Below are positions 41,092-49,381 of a DNA stretch of 55,751 nt, in pieces. This DNA comes from Defluviitaleaceae bacterium (GTDB lineage: Bacteria; Bacillota; Clostridia; Lachnospirales; WQUN01). Every line of letters begins with the position of its first letter. The stretch's first letter is position 1. The translations under genes were made by a program, and so were the position numbers. The stretch is from positions 1-55,751 of the forward strand of contig WRLD01000019.1 of assembly GCA_009777845.1 (NCBI GenBank), read 5' to 3'. A model generated the notes under the pieces. That model made no database searches and was not told the DNA's origin. It worked only from the letters and a program-made list of their open reading frames with translations.

Positions 41092-43356
41092 TTAAAATTT
41101 AAATGCTATCGGGAGGATAGTCAATCGCGTAATTATTACCTGCTTGAGATTGTCGGCATATACTGTAATCTCTACGCGTTCATCATCGCCAAGACTGCCC
41201 ACCGACGGCGGAACATCTGTATAATATCCAACCCCCGATTGGTCAATCACTATCGGCTTAATCGGCTCTGTTGTTACGTCCTCACCGCTATACTTGCTTA
41301 TTTCGACAAATACAATTCCCTCTTGGGCGTTGAGCTCCTCGAACTCAATCGTAGTAAAAAAGGCAAAATTTCCGTCATACTGTAAATTGTATGACTTCAC
41401 TAATACATCAAGCACAGGATTCCCAAGAGGTACACTATAAGCGATAGAAAATCTTTCCTCTGCAGAATTATTTGTATGGCGGATTACACGCGCCTTGTAT
41501 ATGCCGCTTGTGGCAGGAGCAAACAAAACATACTCCGCATTGTTTGTTCGGGAATACGAGCTAGCGACCAAAGCACCGCTACTGTCGTAAATCTCTAAAT
41601 CTAAATCGGTTAGGGCAAGGCCAGGATTTATGACTGCGTTTGTATTATGGTCTGCCGTCGATTCGTGCCGCATAAGCCATGTTAAAACAATAGATGTATT
41701 TACACCCGCTACCACAGGAATGTCTATTTCGTAAATATTTTCGCTTGTACCTAGCGTACTGGCATAACCACCTGCAAACATGGCTCTTGTTGCGTTTATA
41801 ACACCTGCGCCTTGTCTATTTGTGATTGCGCCCATTGGCTCGTCTGAGTAGATTGCTCCGTTAGGGTCACGCACCTTTCTGTCGCATGAAGCCATAATCA
41901 AGGCTTTTACTAGGTCTGGTCGTGTTTTAAGCTCGGGTCGTGCCTGCATTAGTTGTGCCACAACACCAGTGACATGAGGGGTGGAAAAACTTGTCCCTGA
42001 GTAGGTAGGGGAGCTACCCGGCGGTAACGAAAAACCAGAACCCGGGGCTACGACATCTGGCTTACTTGCAATACCTGGGGCATTAACATAGCTTGAAGAA
42101 GCATAGAGCCTATCGTCTGATAAATTAAGCGTTCTCCTATCGTCAATAGCACCTACTGTGATTATGTTGTATGCCATTCCTGGAGAGTTTACAAATCCGT
42201 CACGGTTATTGCCCGCAGATTTTACGAAGCTCACATTATGCTGATTGGCGATATGGTCTGTCCATCTGTCCCAGTCAGGATAAGTCCCAGTGGGGGAAGA
42301 TGAACCCGCACTCATGTTAATAACATGTACACCGCTATTTAACAACACCTCGATGCTTGAACGGTTTGTTCCATGTCTACTTATTAGCTTTGCATTAGGC
42401 ACTAGTCCCCTATTGCCTACTATAACTGCCGCGACCCTGTCTGCATGAGAAGCATGACTATAATTTCCCGATATTTCTATGTCCGCATTTGCAAAATCCA
42501 CAATATCACGGTTTGGGTTTCCAGATTCGACCATTCCGATAATTATACCCTCGCCACGAAGCCCTAGAGTATCTCTTGTATAATCCGCTTCTATACTCGG
42601 CAAGCTAATATTTAGGTCGCCATCGTCATGTGCTTCTTCCTCTACATACAAGCTCAAAGAAACAACCTGCTCTACTTTTTCAAGCCTATAAATATCCGCC
42701 TTGGTTACCTCGCAGATAAGCATAGGCGCGTACTGGCTTTGGAATATTATGGTAGAATCTCTAAGGTGGCTTTGTGTAAAGCTAGTATGTGCCGTGTTAT
42801 ATTCACGTCTAGCTATTTTTCTACTCTCCATGATGTAGGTGTCCGCATTTGCAGAAACCACCGCACGCTCGTGTGCTGTTTCCTCTAAGTATTCACGCAT
42901 ACGGGCTTCTTGCTGTTCGCCCCTTGACGCAAAGGAAAAAATAGGGTCGTTGCTGTCTATTACAAACGAGCTACGGCTTAGCCCTGTATTCCGCTCGACC
43001 TCGCTCTCGACCCTTTCGTAATCAATGTCATAAACCCAAATATATATGGGTATAACACCCTCGTCAGAGGTTTTGTCCATAATCTCGTGTAGCTCTGTGG
43101 AAATTTTCCCTTTCCAAAGCTCTGCGCTTATTGGTGTTAGGTCTGGTGTTAGGTTTTGCGTTAGGTCTGCTGTTAGGTCTGCCATCATGTCTGCCATCAT
43201 GTCTGTTATTGTGTCCGCTGTTGTGTCTGTCGCTACATCTGTAGTCTTTTCGCCGAAACCAAAAAGCCCTCCTAAGCCCTGCGTAAGCATGATAACCGTA
43301 CCCACACTAAATACCACTGCCAACGCCGCAAACAAAAGTTTCAAATTCCTTTTCAT
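41092..43356 (-). CDS. subtilase-family (S8) surface serine protease, Asp-to-Glu variant
   Basis: 754 residues. N-terminal membrane segment (5-27), then a Thr/Asp-rich low-complexity stretch (about 38-76) made of 4-residue TADx/TDMM units. A prodomain-like segment (80-250) is followed by the protease domain: EGIIIGMVESGNP has Glu277 at the usual catalytic Asp place; His301 in HASHADRVAAVI; Asn383 in SAGNNRDG; Ser456 in YSGTSFSTPHVTG. A beta-domain follows (530-650). The Asp-to-Glu change may lower or alter activity. It is likely cell-surface attached. Preceded by GGGAGGTAATTT. Confidence 0.85.
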   Translation of the reverse strand: MKRNLKLLFAALAVVFSVGTVIMLTQGLGGLFGFGEKTTDVATDTTADTITDMMADMMADLTADLTQNLTPDLTPISAELWKGKISTELHEIMDKTSDEGVIPIYIWVYDIDYERVESEVERNTGLSRSSFVIDSNDPIFSFASRGEQQEARMREYLEETAHERAVVSANADTYIMESRKIARREYNTAHTSFTQSHLRDSTIIFQSQYAPMLICEVTKADIYRLEKVEQVVSLSLYVEEEAHDDGDLNISLPSIEADYTRDTLGLRGEGIIIGMVESGNPNRDIVDFANADIEISGNYSHASHADRVAAVIVGNRGLVPNAKLISRHGTNRSSIEVLLNSGVHVINMSAGSSSPTGTYPDWDRWTDHIANQHNVSFVKSAGNNRDGFVNSPGMAYNIITVGAIDDRRTLNLSDDRLYASSSYVNAPGIASKPDVVAPGSGFSLPPGSSPTYSGTSFSTPHVTGVVAQLMQARPELKTRPDLVKALIMASCDRKVRDPNGAIYSDEPMGAITNRQGAGVINATRAMFAGGYASTLGTSENIYEIDIPVVAGVNTSIVLTWLMRHESTADHNTNAVINPGLALTDLDLEIYDSSGALVASSYSRTNNAEYVLFAPATSGIYKARVIRHTNNSAEERFSIAYSVPLGNPVLDVLVKSYNLQYDGNFAFFTTIEFEELNAQEGIVFVEISKYSGEDVTTEPIKPIVIDQSGVGYYTDVPPSVGSLGDDERVEITVYADNLKQVIITRLTILPIAFKF

Positions 43357-43383
43357 AAATTACCTCCCTCTTTTTTATAAATT

Positions 43384-45012
43384 CTACACCCAAAACGCAT
43401 TCTCAATATGATTCAACTCGTCCCCTAAAAGCTCGATTACATCAAACCTAAAATCCTGCTCGTCAAGCGTATTTTCGGCTATATAGTGCATGGCGGTGTC
43501 GATTATTTTCTGCTGCTTTGCTGTGCCTACGGCTTCGCGCGGCAAGCCCAAGCCCGCTGTTGCTCGGTATTTCACCTCGGCAAAAACTACTGTGCCGCTT
43601 GGCTCTTTTGCGATTATGTCTATTTCGCCGCTCTTGGTGCGGTAGTTGCACTGCAAAAGTGTACAGCCGTTCTGCAAAAAATACGCTTCCGCTTTTTTTT
43701 GGGCGAGCATACCTAGGTTGTAGGTGCTTTGCGTGAGGTGTTGTCTGCGACAACACCTTTCTGTCTGCTTGCTTGGTTTTTTGTGTGAGTTCATTTTCGT
43801 GACGTTGTGTGGCTTGGTATGATAGTCCGCCGAAGTTGCAAGCGGCGCAGCCGCCAATGCCCCAAGGTTTTCCTTCGTATTCTGCAACGGCTCACGCATA
43901 ACCAAATCTAACAACCGCGCCAACACCTCGCCCATGATTTTCCCTCTAGGAACGCCCGCTGCCGCCAAATCGTCGCCGTTTACGGCAAGCCCACGCAACG
44001 TAAAGCACTCGTTTTTTTCCAAAATATCGCGGGCTTCCTGCAAAATACTGGCGGCACTTTCGCCGCTTACGGCTTCCTTTAGTTCGAGCAATTTTTGGAA
44101 TCGCTCATACGGCATTTCGTTTAATGCCTTTTTTATTTCGTAACGCGAGGAAATCCTAATTGGCAGAAATCTAATGTATTGTAACACATTATTTATTTCT
44201 ATGTTACTACTTCGCAAATCACGCAATATTTCCTTGCAATCGGGGCGTTCATACAAAAATAACGCAAGGCGCATTTGCGCGTCTGGCGTTACGGCGAGTA
44301 ATCGCTCGCCTAGCGCGGTTAAATCGCCTGCGTACTGCCGCCCAAGCAGAACGTAGCACATAAGCCCAGTTTCTTCCAATAGCCCTAATGCTTCCTGCGG
44401 AAACGTGCCGCAAAGTAGCTTGCAAAGCTCCTCGCGAATACGCTCCGCACTTATTTTTTGCAGGCTCGCCCTAAGCTCCTTGATTGCGTTTACCGCGTCG
44501 GTGTCGAGCGTAAACCCAAGCTGCGACACAAACCGTATCGCCCTAAGCATACGAAGCGCGTCCTCCTTGAAGCGATTTTCGGGAACGCCAACGCATTTGA
44601 TTAGTCGTTTTTCGATGTCGCCGCGGCCGTCAAAGGGGTCAACAAAGCGCGAATTATACGCAATGGCATTTATTGTAAAATCGCGGCGGCTCAAATCTTC
44701 TTCTATTTTACTGGAAAAGGTCACCGCTTCGGGGCGGCGGCTGTCTAGGTACTCGCCGTCCACGCGGTAGGTCGTCACCTCGTAGCGTTGCCTTTCGCAC
44801 AGCACGGTCACTGTGCCGTGCTTTATGCCCGTGTCCGCCGTACGCCGAAAAAGCCGCTTTATTTGCTCTGGCAACGCAGACGTGGCAATGTCCCAGTCCT
44901 TGGGCGTTACGCCGCGTATAATATCACGCACACAGCCGCCCACGATAAACGCCTCGTGACCCGCGGCTTCTAGGGTGGATATGATTTTTTTTACGTTGGG
45001 CGGAATGTGCAT
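43384..45012 (-). CDS. cca: CCA tRNA nucleotidyltransferase fused to a YraN (UPF0102) domain
   Basis: 542 residues. The class II CCA-adding enzyme part (1-395) has FIVGGCVRDIIRG with PKDWDIATSALP (the catalytic Asp pair), YEVTTYRVDG, EEDLSRRDFTINAIA and ENRFKEDALRMLRAIRF; it adds CCA to tRNA 3' ends. The C-terminal part (about 425-542) is a YraN nuclease-like domain (NLGMLAQKKAEAYFLQNGC, GEIDIIAKEPSGTVVFAEVK, YRATAGLG), related to Holliday-junction resolvases and of unsettled function. The linker (about 395-425) contains a 9-base inverted repeat related to the MITE-like elements (43737-43775). A natural fusion of these two is unusual. GGAGGCACT precedes the ATG. Confidence 0.85.
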   Translation of the reverse strand: MHIPPNVKKIISTLEAAGHEAFIVGGCVRDIIRGVTPKDWDIATSALPEQIKRLFRRTADTGIKHGTVTVLCERQRYEVTTYRVDGEYLDSRRPEAVTFSSKIEEDLSRRDFTINAIAYNSRFVDPFDGRGDIEKRLIKCVGVPENRFKEDALRMLRAIRFVSQLGFTLDTDAVNAIKELRASLQKISAERIREELCKLLCGTFPQEALGLLEETGLMCYVLLGRQYAGDLTALGERLLAVTPDAQMRLALFLYERPDCKEILRDLRSSNIEINNVLQYIRFLPIRISSRYEIKKALNEMPYERFQKLLELKEAVSGESAASILQEARDILEKNECFTLRGLAVNGDDLAAAGVPRGKIMGEVLARLLDLVMREPLQNTKENLGALAAAPLATSADYHTKPHNVTKMNSHKKPSKQTERCCRRQHLTQSTYNLGMLAQKKAEAYFLQNGCTLLQCNYRTKSGEIDIIAKEPSGTVVFAEVKYRATAGLGLPREAVGTAKQQKIIDTAMHYIAENTLDEQDFRFDVIELLGDELNHIENAFWV

Positions 45013-45035
45013 TAGTGCCTCCGTTTTTAATAGCC

Positions 45036-45410
45036 TTATAGTAGCAGTAGCTTCTTTATTTTATTTTTCATGTTAATGAGCATAGCTATAACAAATAAAG
45101 ATAGGCATATACCTACAAAAATACATACTCCGCCGAGCAACGAAAATTTAATGATAGTAGGAAGATTATTAAAGTAGCCGCTAATAGATGCTCCGCCTAA
45201 AAGACAATTATAAAAAAACGTAAAATTAAGGATAACGAAGCATGATATATTAAGCGCGATAAACGTCCGAGCCGCAATAGCCAAAATGAATTTTCTTTCT
45301 GATTTCTTTACAAGTTTATTTGCGTTCTTTGCTTCCATGTCTTTTTTAAGTTTAATGTTTTTTTTAATTTCCACACTAGTCTTAGATTTCAAGCATATCA
45401 CCCGCTTCAT
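45036..45410 (-). CDS. hypothetical membrane protein, 124 aa
   Basis: Very basic N-terminus (about 1-42) followed by two membrane segments (about 43-67, FILAIAARTFIALNISCFVI, and 86-111, FSLLGGVCIFVGICLSLFVIA) and a Lys/Leu-rich tail. No family recognised. No strong ribosome binding site is seen for the ATG 45410 or for the later ATG 24 codons in, so the start is uncertain. It lies between the cca gene and the divergent hydrolase gene. Confidence 0.5.
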   Translation of the reverse strand: MKRVICLKSKTSVEIKKNIKLKKDMEAKNANKLVKKSERKFILAIAARTFIALNISCFVILNFTFFYNCLLGGASISGYFNNLPTIIKFSLLGGVCIFVGICLSLFVIAMLINMKNKIKKLLLL

Positions 45411-45538
45411 ACAGTTGCATTAAGAGCTACCCCCATAATATCAACACTTGGGAAAAACATCAAACATCTATTTTGTACAGCATAAATTCCCCATATCACC
45501 CCCAAAATCAAACCCCCGCAGGAAATTCACCCAAAAAC

Positions 45539-45567
45539 TTTACATTTTCCTCATTATGGTGTATGCT
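45539..45567 (+). promoter_or_regulatory. promoter of the hydrolase-foldase operon
   Basis: TTTACA (45539-45544), 17 bases, TATGCT (45562-45567); start codon at 45598. Confidence 0.6.
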
Positions 45568-45597
45568 ACGGCAAAATACCTTAGGACAGGAGGTCAC

Positions 45598-46224
45598 ATG
45601 GAGCTTATTACCATTAACGACAATCCGTATGACGAAAATATTTATATATACTATGACAAGGAGTCGCAGGAGGGCGTAGTTATTGACCCAGGCGATAGCT
45701 TTGACATAATTTGTGATACGATTGGGAAAAATAATATAAAGGTAGCCGCGATTTTGTTGACACATGGGCATTACGACCACACGCTTTGTGTAAACGAGCT
45801 GCGCGAGCTTACAGGCGCGCCTGTGTACGCGCACAAGGACGAGAAGCACCTCTTGCAGAACACGGAATACAACCGTTCCGGGCTTAGAGGGCTAATGGTG
45901 TCCGTTGTCCCCGACAGGTTTTTTTCTGACGGCGATGTCTTTAGCTTCGCCAACGGTGCGGAGCTGAAAATTATCCATACGCCAGGGCATACTGCTGGCG
46001 GAATATGCTTTTATGACGAAAAAAACGCCATGCTGTTTACTGGCGATACGTTGTTTAGGGGAACTGTGGGGCGTACCGATATGCCTACAGGCTGTACGCA
46101 GACCCTATTTGAAAGCATACGCGGCAGGCTGTTTATGTTGCCCGAAAATGTCTTGGTTTTGGCGGGGCATGGCGATACGTCTACGATAGGGTACGAGAAG
46201 AAGTATAATCCAGTGTTAGTATAA
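45598..46224 (+). CDS. metallo-beta-lactamase fold hydrolase (glyoxalase II-like)
   Basis: 208 residues from ATG 45598, with ACAGGAGGTC upstream; the longer frame is not used. Metal-site motifs: THGHYDHT (HxHxDH), HTPGHTAGG, FTGDTLFRGTVGRTD and LAGHGDTSTIG. This pattern is of short glyoxalase II-like hydrolases, which have two zinc or iron sites and act on thioesters; the exact substrate is not known. It is cytoplasmic and shares an operon with the PrsA-like gene 15 bases downstream. Confidence 0.85.
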   Translation: MELITINDNPYDENIYIYYDKESQEGVVIDPGDSFDIICDTIGKNNIKVAAILLTHGHYDHTLCVNELRELTGAPVYAHKDEKHLLQNTEYNRSGLRGLMVSVVPDRFFSDGDVFSFANGAELKIIHTPGHTAGGICFYDEKNAMLFTGDTLFRGTVGRTDMPTGCTQTLFESIRGRLFMLPENVLVLAGHGDTSTIGYEKKYNPVLV

Positions 46225-46239
46225 AAAGGAGAAATCAAA

Positions 46240-47421
46240 ATGAAAACATTTTTCAAAAGCGCGTTAATTATTGCCGTAATATTACTTTTTGCGGCATGTA
46301 CTAAGCCCACCGACAGAACGCCAGACGGCGAAGCTGTCGGACAAGGCGGAGCAGTCACTGACGGCGAAAACGCCGAAAGCAGGGACATTCTATCCTCAGA
46401 CAACGAAATTACCTACGAATACGTGCCAGAGGACGACCGCCCCGAGCTATTCCGCAGAGTGCCGCAGCTGCCAATGCCATTTGGGCTAGACGATGTTGTG
46501 GCGACGGCAAACGGGCTTGAAATCCCTGCGAGCTATGTTTCGTACAGGATTAACGATGCCATATATTCCCTTTGGGACAATGGAATCTACGAGAACCACG
46601 AAAACTACGACAATCTTGTTCTCGAAAAAGCGGCACAGCTCGCCGCGCTTTTTGTCGTAGTTGCGGATTATGCTATCGCAAACGGAATGGCACTCACCGA
46701 TGCCGACCTGCAAGACCTTAGTCAGAGCATAGAAGAAGTAATAAGCTGGCACGAGCGCGGCGAGGAAGCGTTTTTTGCCGAATATGCCGAAATCTTCGGA
46801 TTTTATGATAGGGCGCACTTTGAGCATGTTGCCGAGGTGTTCCAGTTAATGAATAAGGTTTTAGATGTGGTTATTGACGACCCCGAATTGTTTGCGGAGT
46901 TTGAGCAATTTATGCCAGCCGAGGAAATTGACGAAATAGTCGTAGAAAACGAGGACGACATGCTCGGCGCGAAGCATATTTTAATTATGTTTGACGATTA
47001 TGAATCCGCCGAGGAAGCGTGGGAGCTGGCACAATCCTTGTACGAGCGTGCAATCGGCGGCGAGGATTTTGACGACCTAATCCTTGCATACGGCCGCGAC
47101 CCAGGAATGGAATCGTATCCGCAGGGCTACACATTCCTAGAGGGCGAAATGGTACAGGAATTTGAACTGGCTGTAATCGCCCTAGAAATCGGCGAAATAA
47201 GCGAGCCGTTTGAGTCGCCGTTTGGCATACACATTGCGTTGCGTACTGTACCCAACGCCGCTGACCTAATGCCGCAGTGGGCGGACTACGACGACGAATA
47301 CGACTTCCCGATGACCTATGAGGAAAGGCAAATAGCTGGGATTGTTACTGGGCTGGAATTGCGTGCAGATACGGCAGTGATGGAGTTTTTGCCTGCGTTG
47401 TATGAATTGCCAGTAAGATAG
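46240..47421 (+). CDS. PrsA-like foldase lipoprotein (parvulin-type peptidyl-prolyl isomerase)
   Basis: 393 residues. Lipoprotein signal with LLFAAC (Cys20), followed by a polar acidic linker to about residue 75. An N-terminal SurA/PrsA-like helical part (75-245) is followed by a parvulin domain (GAKHILIMFDDYESAEEAWE, then GGEDFDDLILAYGRDPG and YTFLEGEMVQEFELAVIAL, ending SPFGIHIALR). It is anchored outside the membrane and should help fold secreted proteins. The C-terminus is highly acidic. A GC hairpin and T run follow its stop directly. Confidence 0.85.
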   Translation: MKTFFKSALIIAVILLFAACTKPTDRTPDGEAVGQGGAVTDGENAESRDILSSDNEITYEYVPEDDRPELFRRVPQLPMPFGLDDVVATANGLEIPASYVSYRINDAIYSLWDNGIYENHENYDNLVLEKAAQLAALFVVVADYAIANGMALTDADLQDLSQSIEEVISWHERGEEAFFAEYAEIFGFYDRAHFEHVAEVFQLMNKVLDVVIDDPELFAEFEQFMPAEEIDEIVVENEDDMLGAKHILIMFDDYESAEEAWELAQSLYERAIGGEDFDDLILAYGRDPGMESYPQGYTFLEGEMVQEFELAVIALEIGEISEPFESPFGIHIALRTVPNAADLMPQWADYDDEYDFPMTYEERQIAGIVTGLELRADTAVMEFLPALYELPVR

Positions 47422-47438
47422 GGGCATAGCCCCTTTTC
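47421..47438 (+). terminator. stop-codon hairpin terminator
   Basis: GGGGC-AT-AGCCCC then TTTT immediately after the TAG stop of the foldase gene. Confidence 0.7.
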
Positions 47439-47531
47439 ACCGCTGTAGGCACAAAAAAAGTTATAACCACGGCTTGCAAAAAGTACACCGTAGAAATTCA
47501 ATTGATTGTAAAATGCCTCTTTTGCGTACTT

Positions 47532-47572
47532 GAGGTAAGGGTATGTTTTTGCATACCCTTACTTCCTCTTTT
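47532..47572 (+). terminator. strong intrinsic terminator
   Basis: GAGGTAAGGGTATG (47532-47545) pairs with CATACCCTTACTTCCTC (47552-47568) with a TTTTTG loop, followed by TTTT. It isolates the foldase transcript from the cassette that follows. Confidence 0.75.
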
Positions 47573-47646
47573 GCACAATAGTGACGGCATTTATATTTAG
47601 TCAGTGCGAATATAGTGATATATATACGATAAGGGGAATAAATTTT

Positions 47647-48069
47647 ATGGCTGCAGTTAATGAAATCATAAGTATAGGAAATGGAATGGACTATTTTATT
47701 TCACCAACTCATCGCCGTGGAAGTGCTACCGAACACAAATCCATTTGGTGCATCACATCAGATGATGAGGTAAACTGTTTTAAATTATCCGTTCAGCATG
47801 GTTGGGTATCTGATACAACAGGGTGGGGATTACATATCATATATAATAATATCCGTCGTTTAGGCTATAATCTAAGAAACGATGACCTGCGAATTGCTAA
47901 ATTTATAGATAAAAATACGAGTGGGACATGGCACGGATACCCCGCAGATTATGTATATAATAAGCAAGACTGCCCTAGCGATAATGTGTTAAAAGACTGG
48001 GTACGTAAAAATTTTATTAACAAAGCGGGTATGTTAAGAATTAAGCAGGGGAAAAAGGGTGATTTGTAA
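47647..48069 (+). CDS. hypothetical protein 1 of an AT-rich two-gene cassette, 140 aa
   Basis: From ATG 47647, after AAGGGGAATAAAT. MAAVNEIISIGNGMDYFISP, then SIWCITSDDEVNCFKLSVQH, GWGLHIIYNN and a basic end (IRRLGYNLRNDDLRIAKFID ... GKKGDL). Soluble, alpha-beta mixed, not recognised. The stop overlaps the start of the next gene (TAATG), so the two are translationally coupled and probably act as a pair. AT content is clearly higher than in its neighbours, suggesting transfer. Toxin/antitoxin or defence role is possible but not shown. Confidence 0.65.
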   Translation: MAAVNEIISIGNGMDYFISPTHRRGSATEHKSIWCITSDDEVNCFKLSVQHGWVSDTTGWGLHIIYNNIRRLGYNLRNDDLRIAKFIDKNTSGTWHGYPADYVYNKQDCPSDNVLKDWVRKNFINKAGMLRIKQGKKGDL

Positions 48070-49277
48070 TGTATAACGGACTTAATGATTTACCCAAACT
48101 ATCCATTCAAGGCGATTTTTGGGATTGCCAAATATACAAAGGTAAACTTTATTTATGGACTTTCGATGGCAAAATTATCACATATAATTGGGACAGCTTT
48201 ATAAGTGATTGCATGAAGAACTCAAGAGCCGATTTGGCAATGACCTGTGCTTTTTTAAAAGGTTATTATCTGTATAATCCTAGTTTTGATTTGTTCTTTG
48301 GGAATAATGAAATTAAAGAAATAATAAAAAATCAGTTCAAAACCCTGTCAAGGAAAAAACTTTTTTTTACTGAAAAGGACTTAGAAAAATATATACTAGG
48401 AACACAAGATTTATTTACACCCGAACTGTCGATTGATTCAGGCGTATACTATAATAAATTCTATGTAGCTGACGAAACTGGTATATATTCTGCATCAGCA
48501 AATGACCCTCGCCTTATAAAACCAATTAGTACAAGAACTCACAAATTATGGGACGGCCATTCGCTTTCATTGAAAATAGGAAGAGGGGGAAATATAGCTG
48601 TTTCTGCAGGGAGTGACGGTCTTTTTGAATATAATCAACAAGTATACAATAGTGATAGAATGAAATTGATAAATGCCAGACACTCATCTTCTTCAAACTG
48701 GGCATTCTCTAGTATATATAGCACATCATACCTAGACGGCTCTTTTCTATCACCTTATTATTATGATGATGACAATGGAGGACACCGTCCTAATGAAATA
48801 ATAGATGATTCTGTAATTTTTGGAGACAAGAATGGACTGAGTTGGGCATATAATGAAAAATTTTACAAATATTCCAATGATGCGATAAGCATTGTTCGAT
48901 TTACTCAGAAAAATTTAAAATCAGAGGAAAACAAAGCATTTGAGCATATAGATACTATAAAATTGCAAAGTTGGAAAGGTGATGTGATTTCTACAGGTGT
49001 TAGTCATTTCGGAACAATATTAGAGTGTGACAATGCGATGATTATACTGCCAAGTGATACAAGTGATAATACGCCTATTACTATACCTGGTCGTGTTGTT
49101 AGATGGAGAGTATACCCTAAAAGCATTGACTATATCAATCATTTGCATATTATAACGGAAACGTCCATTGATATTTACTCCTTTAACAACGATTATCTAG
49201 TTGACCAAAAAAGTAAAAAATATGGGGCAGAGTATAAATACTATACCCGTAATAATTATAGACAACACTATAACTAG
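48069..49277 (+). CDS. hypothetical protein 2 of the cassette, beta-propeller-like, 402 aa
   Basis: MYNGLNDLPKLSIQGDFWDC, then QIYKGKLYLWTFDGKIITYN and repeated aromatic strand patterns (VYYNKFYVADETGIYSASAN; LSLKIGRGGNIAVSAGSDGL; FEYNQQVY) suggest four or more blades of a beta-propeller. It continues through YYYDDDNGGHRPN and ends in a Tyr-rich tail. No signal peptide or membrane segment. The family is not one I can name. AT-rich and coupled to the gene before. Convergent with the pyrophosphatase gene, separated by a two-way terminator. Confidence 0.65.
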   Translation: MYNGLNDLPKLSIQGDFWDCQIYKGKLYLWTFDGKIITYNWDSFISDCMKNSRADLAMTCAFLKGYYLYNPSFDLFFGNNEIKEIIKNQFKTLSRKKLFFTEKDLEKYILGTQDLFTPELSIDSGVYYNKFYVADETGIYSASANDPRLIKPISTRTHKLWDGHSLSLKIGRGGNIAVSAGSDGLFEYNQQVYNSDRMKLINARHSSSSNWAFSSIYSTSYLDGSFLSPYYYDDDNGGHRPNEIIDDSVIFGDKNGLSWAYNEKFYKYSNDAISIVRFTQKNLKSEENKAFEHIDTIKLQSWKGDVISTGVSHFGTILECDNAMIILPSDTSDNTPITIPGRVVRWRVYPKSIDYINHLHIITETSIDIYSFNNDYLVDQKSKKYGAEYKYYTRNNYRQHYN

Positions 49278-49303
49278 ACTTTTTTATATCAGCATAAAAT
49301 AAA

Positions 49304-49370
49304 CAGGGCAGGAAATTTCGAGTGTTTTTCTCAAAATTTCCTGCCCTGCTTATTTTTTATTTTTTTCTTC
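49304..49370. terminator. two-way terminator between convergent genes
   Basis: Perfect 15-base stem CAGGGCAGGAAATTT (49304-49318) / 49334-49348 with a T-rich tract on the plus strand (CTTATTTTTTATTTTTTT) and A-rich on the other side. It serves both the cassette and the pyrophosphatase gene. Confidence 0.75.
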
Positions 49371-49381
49371 GCTTAGTCTAC

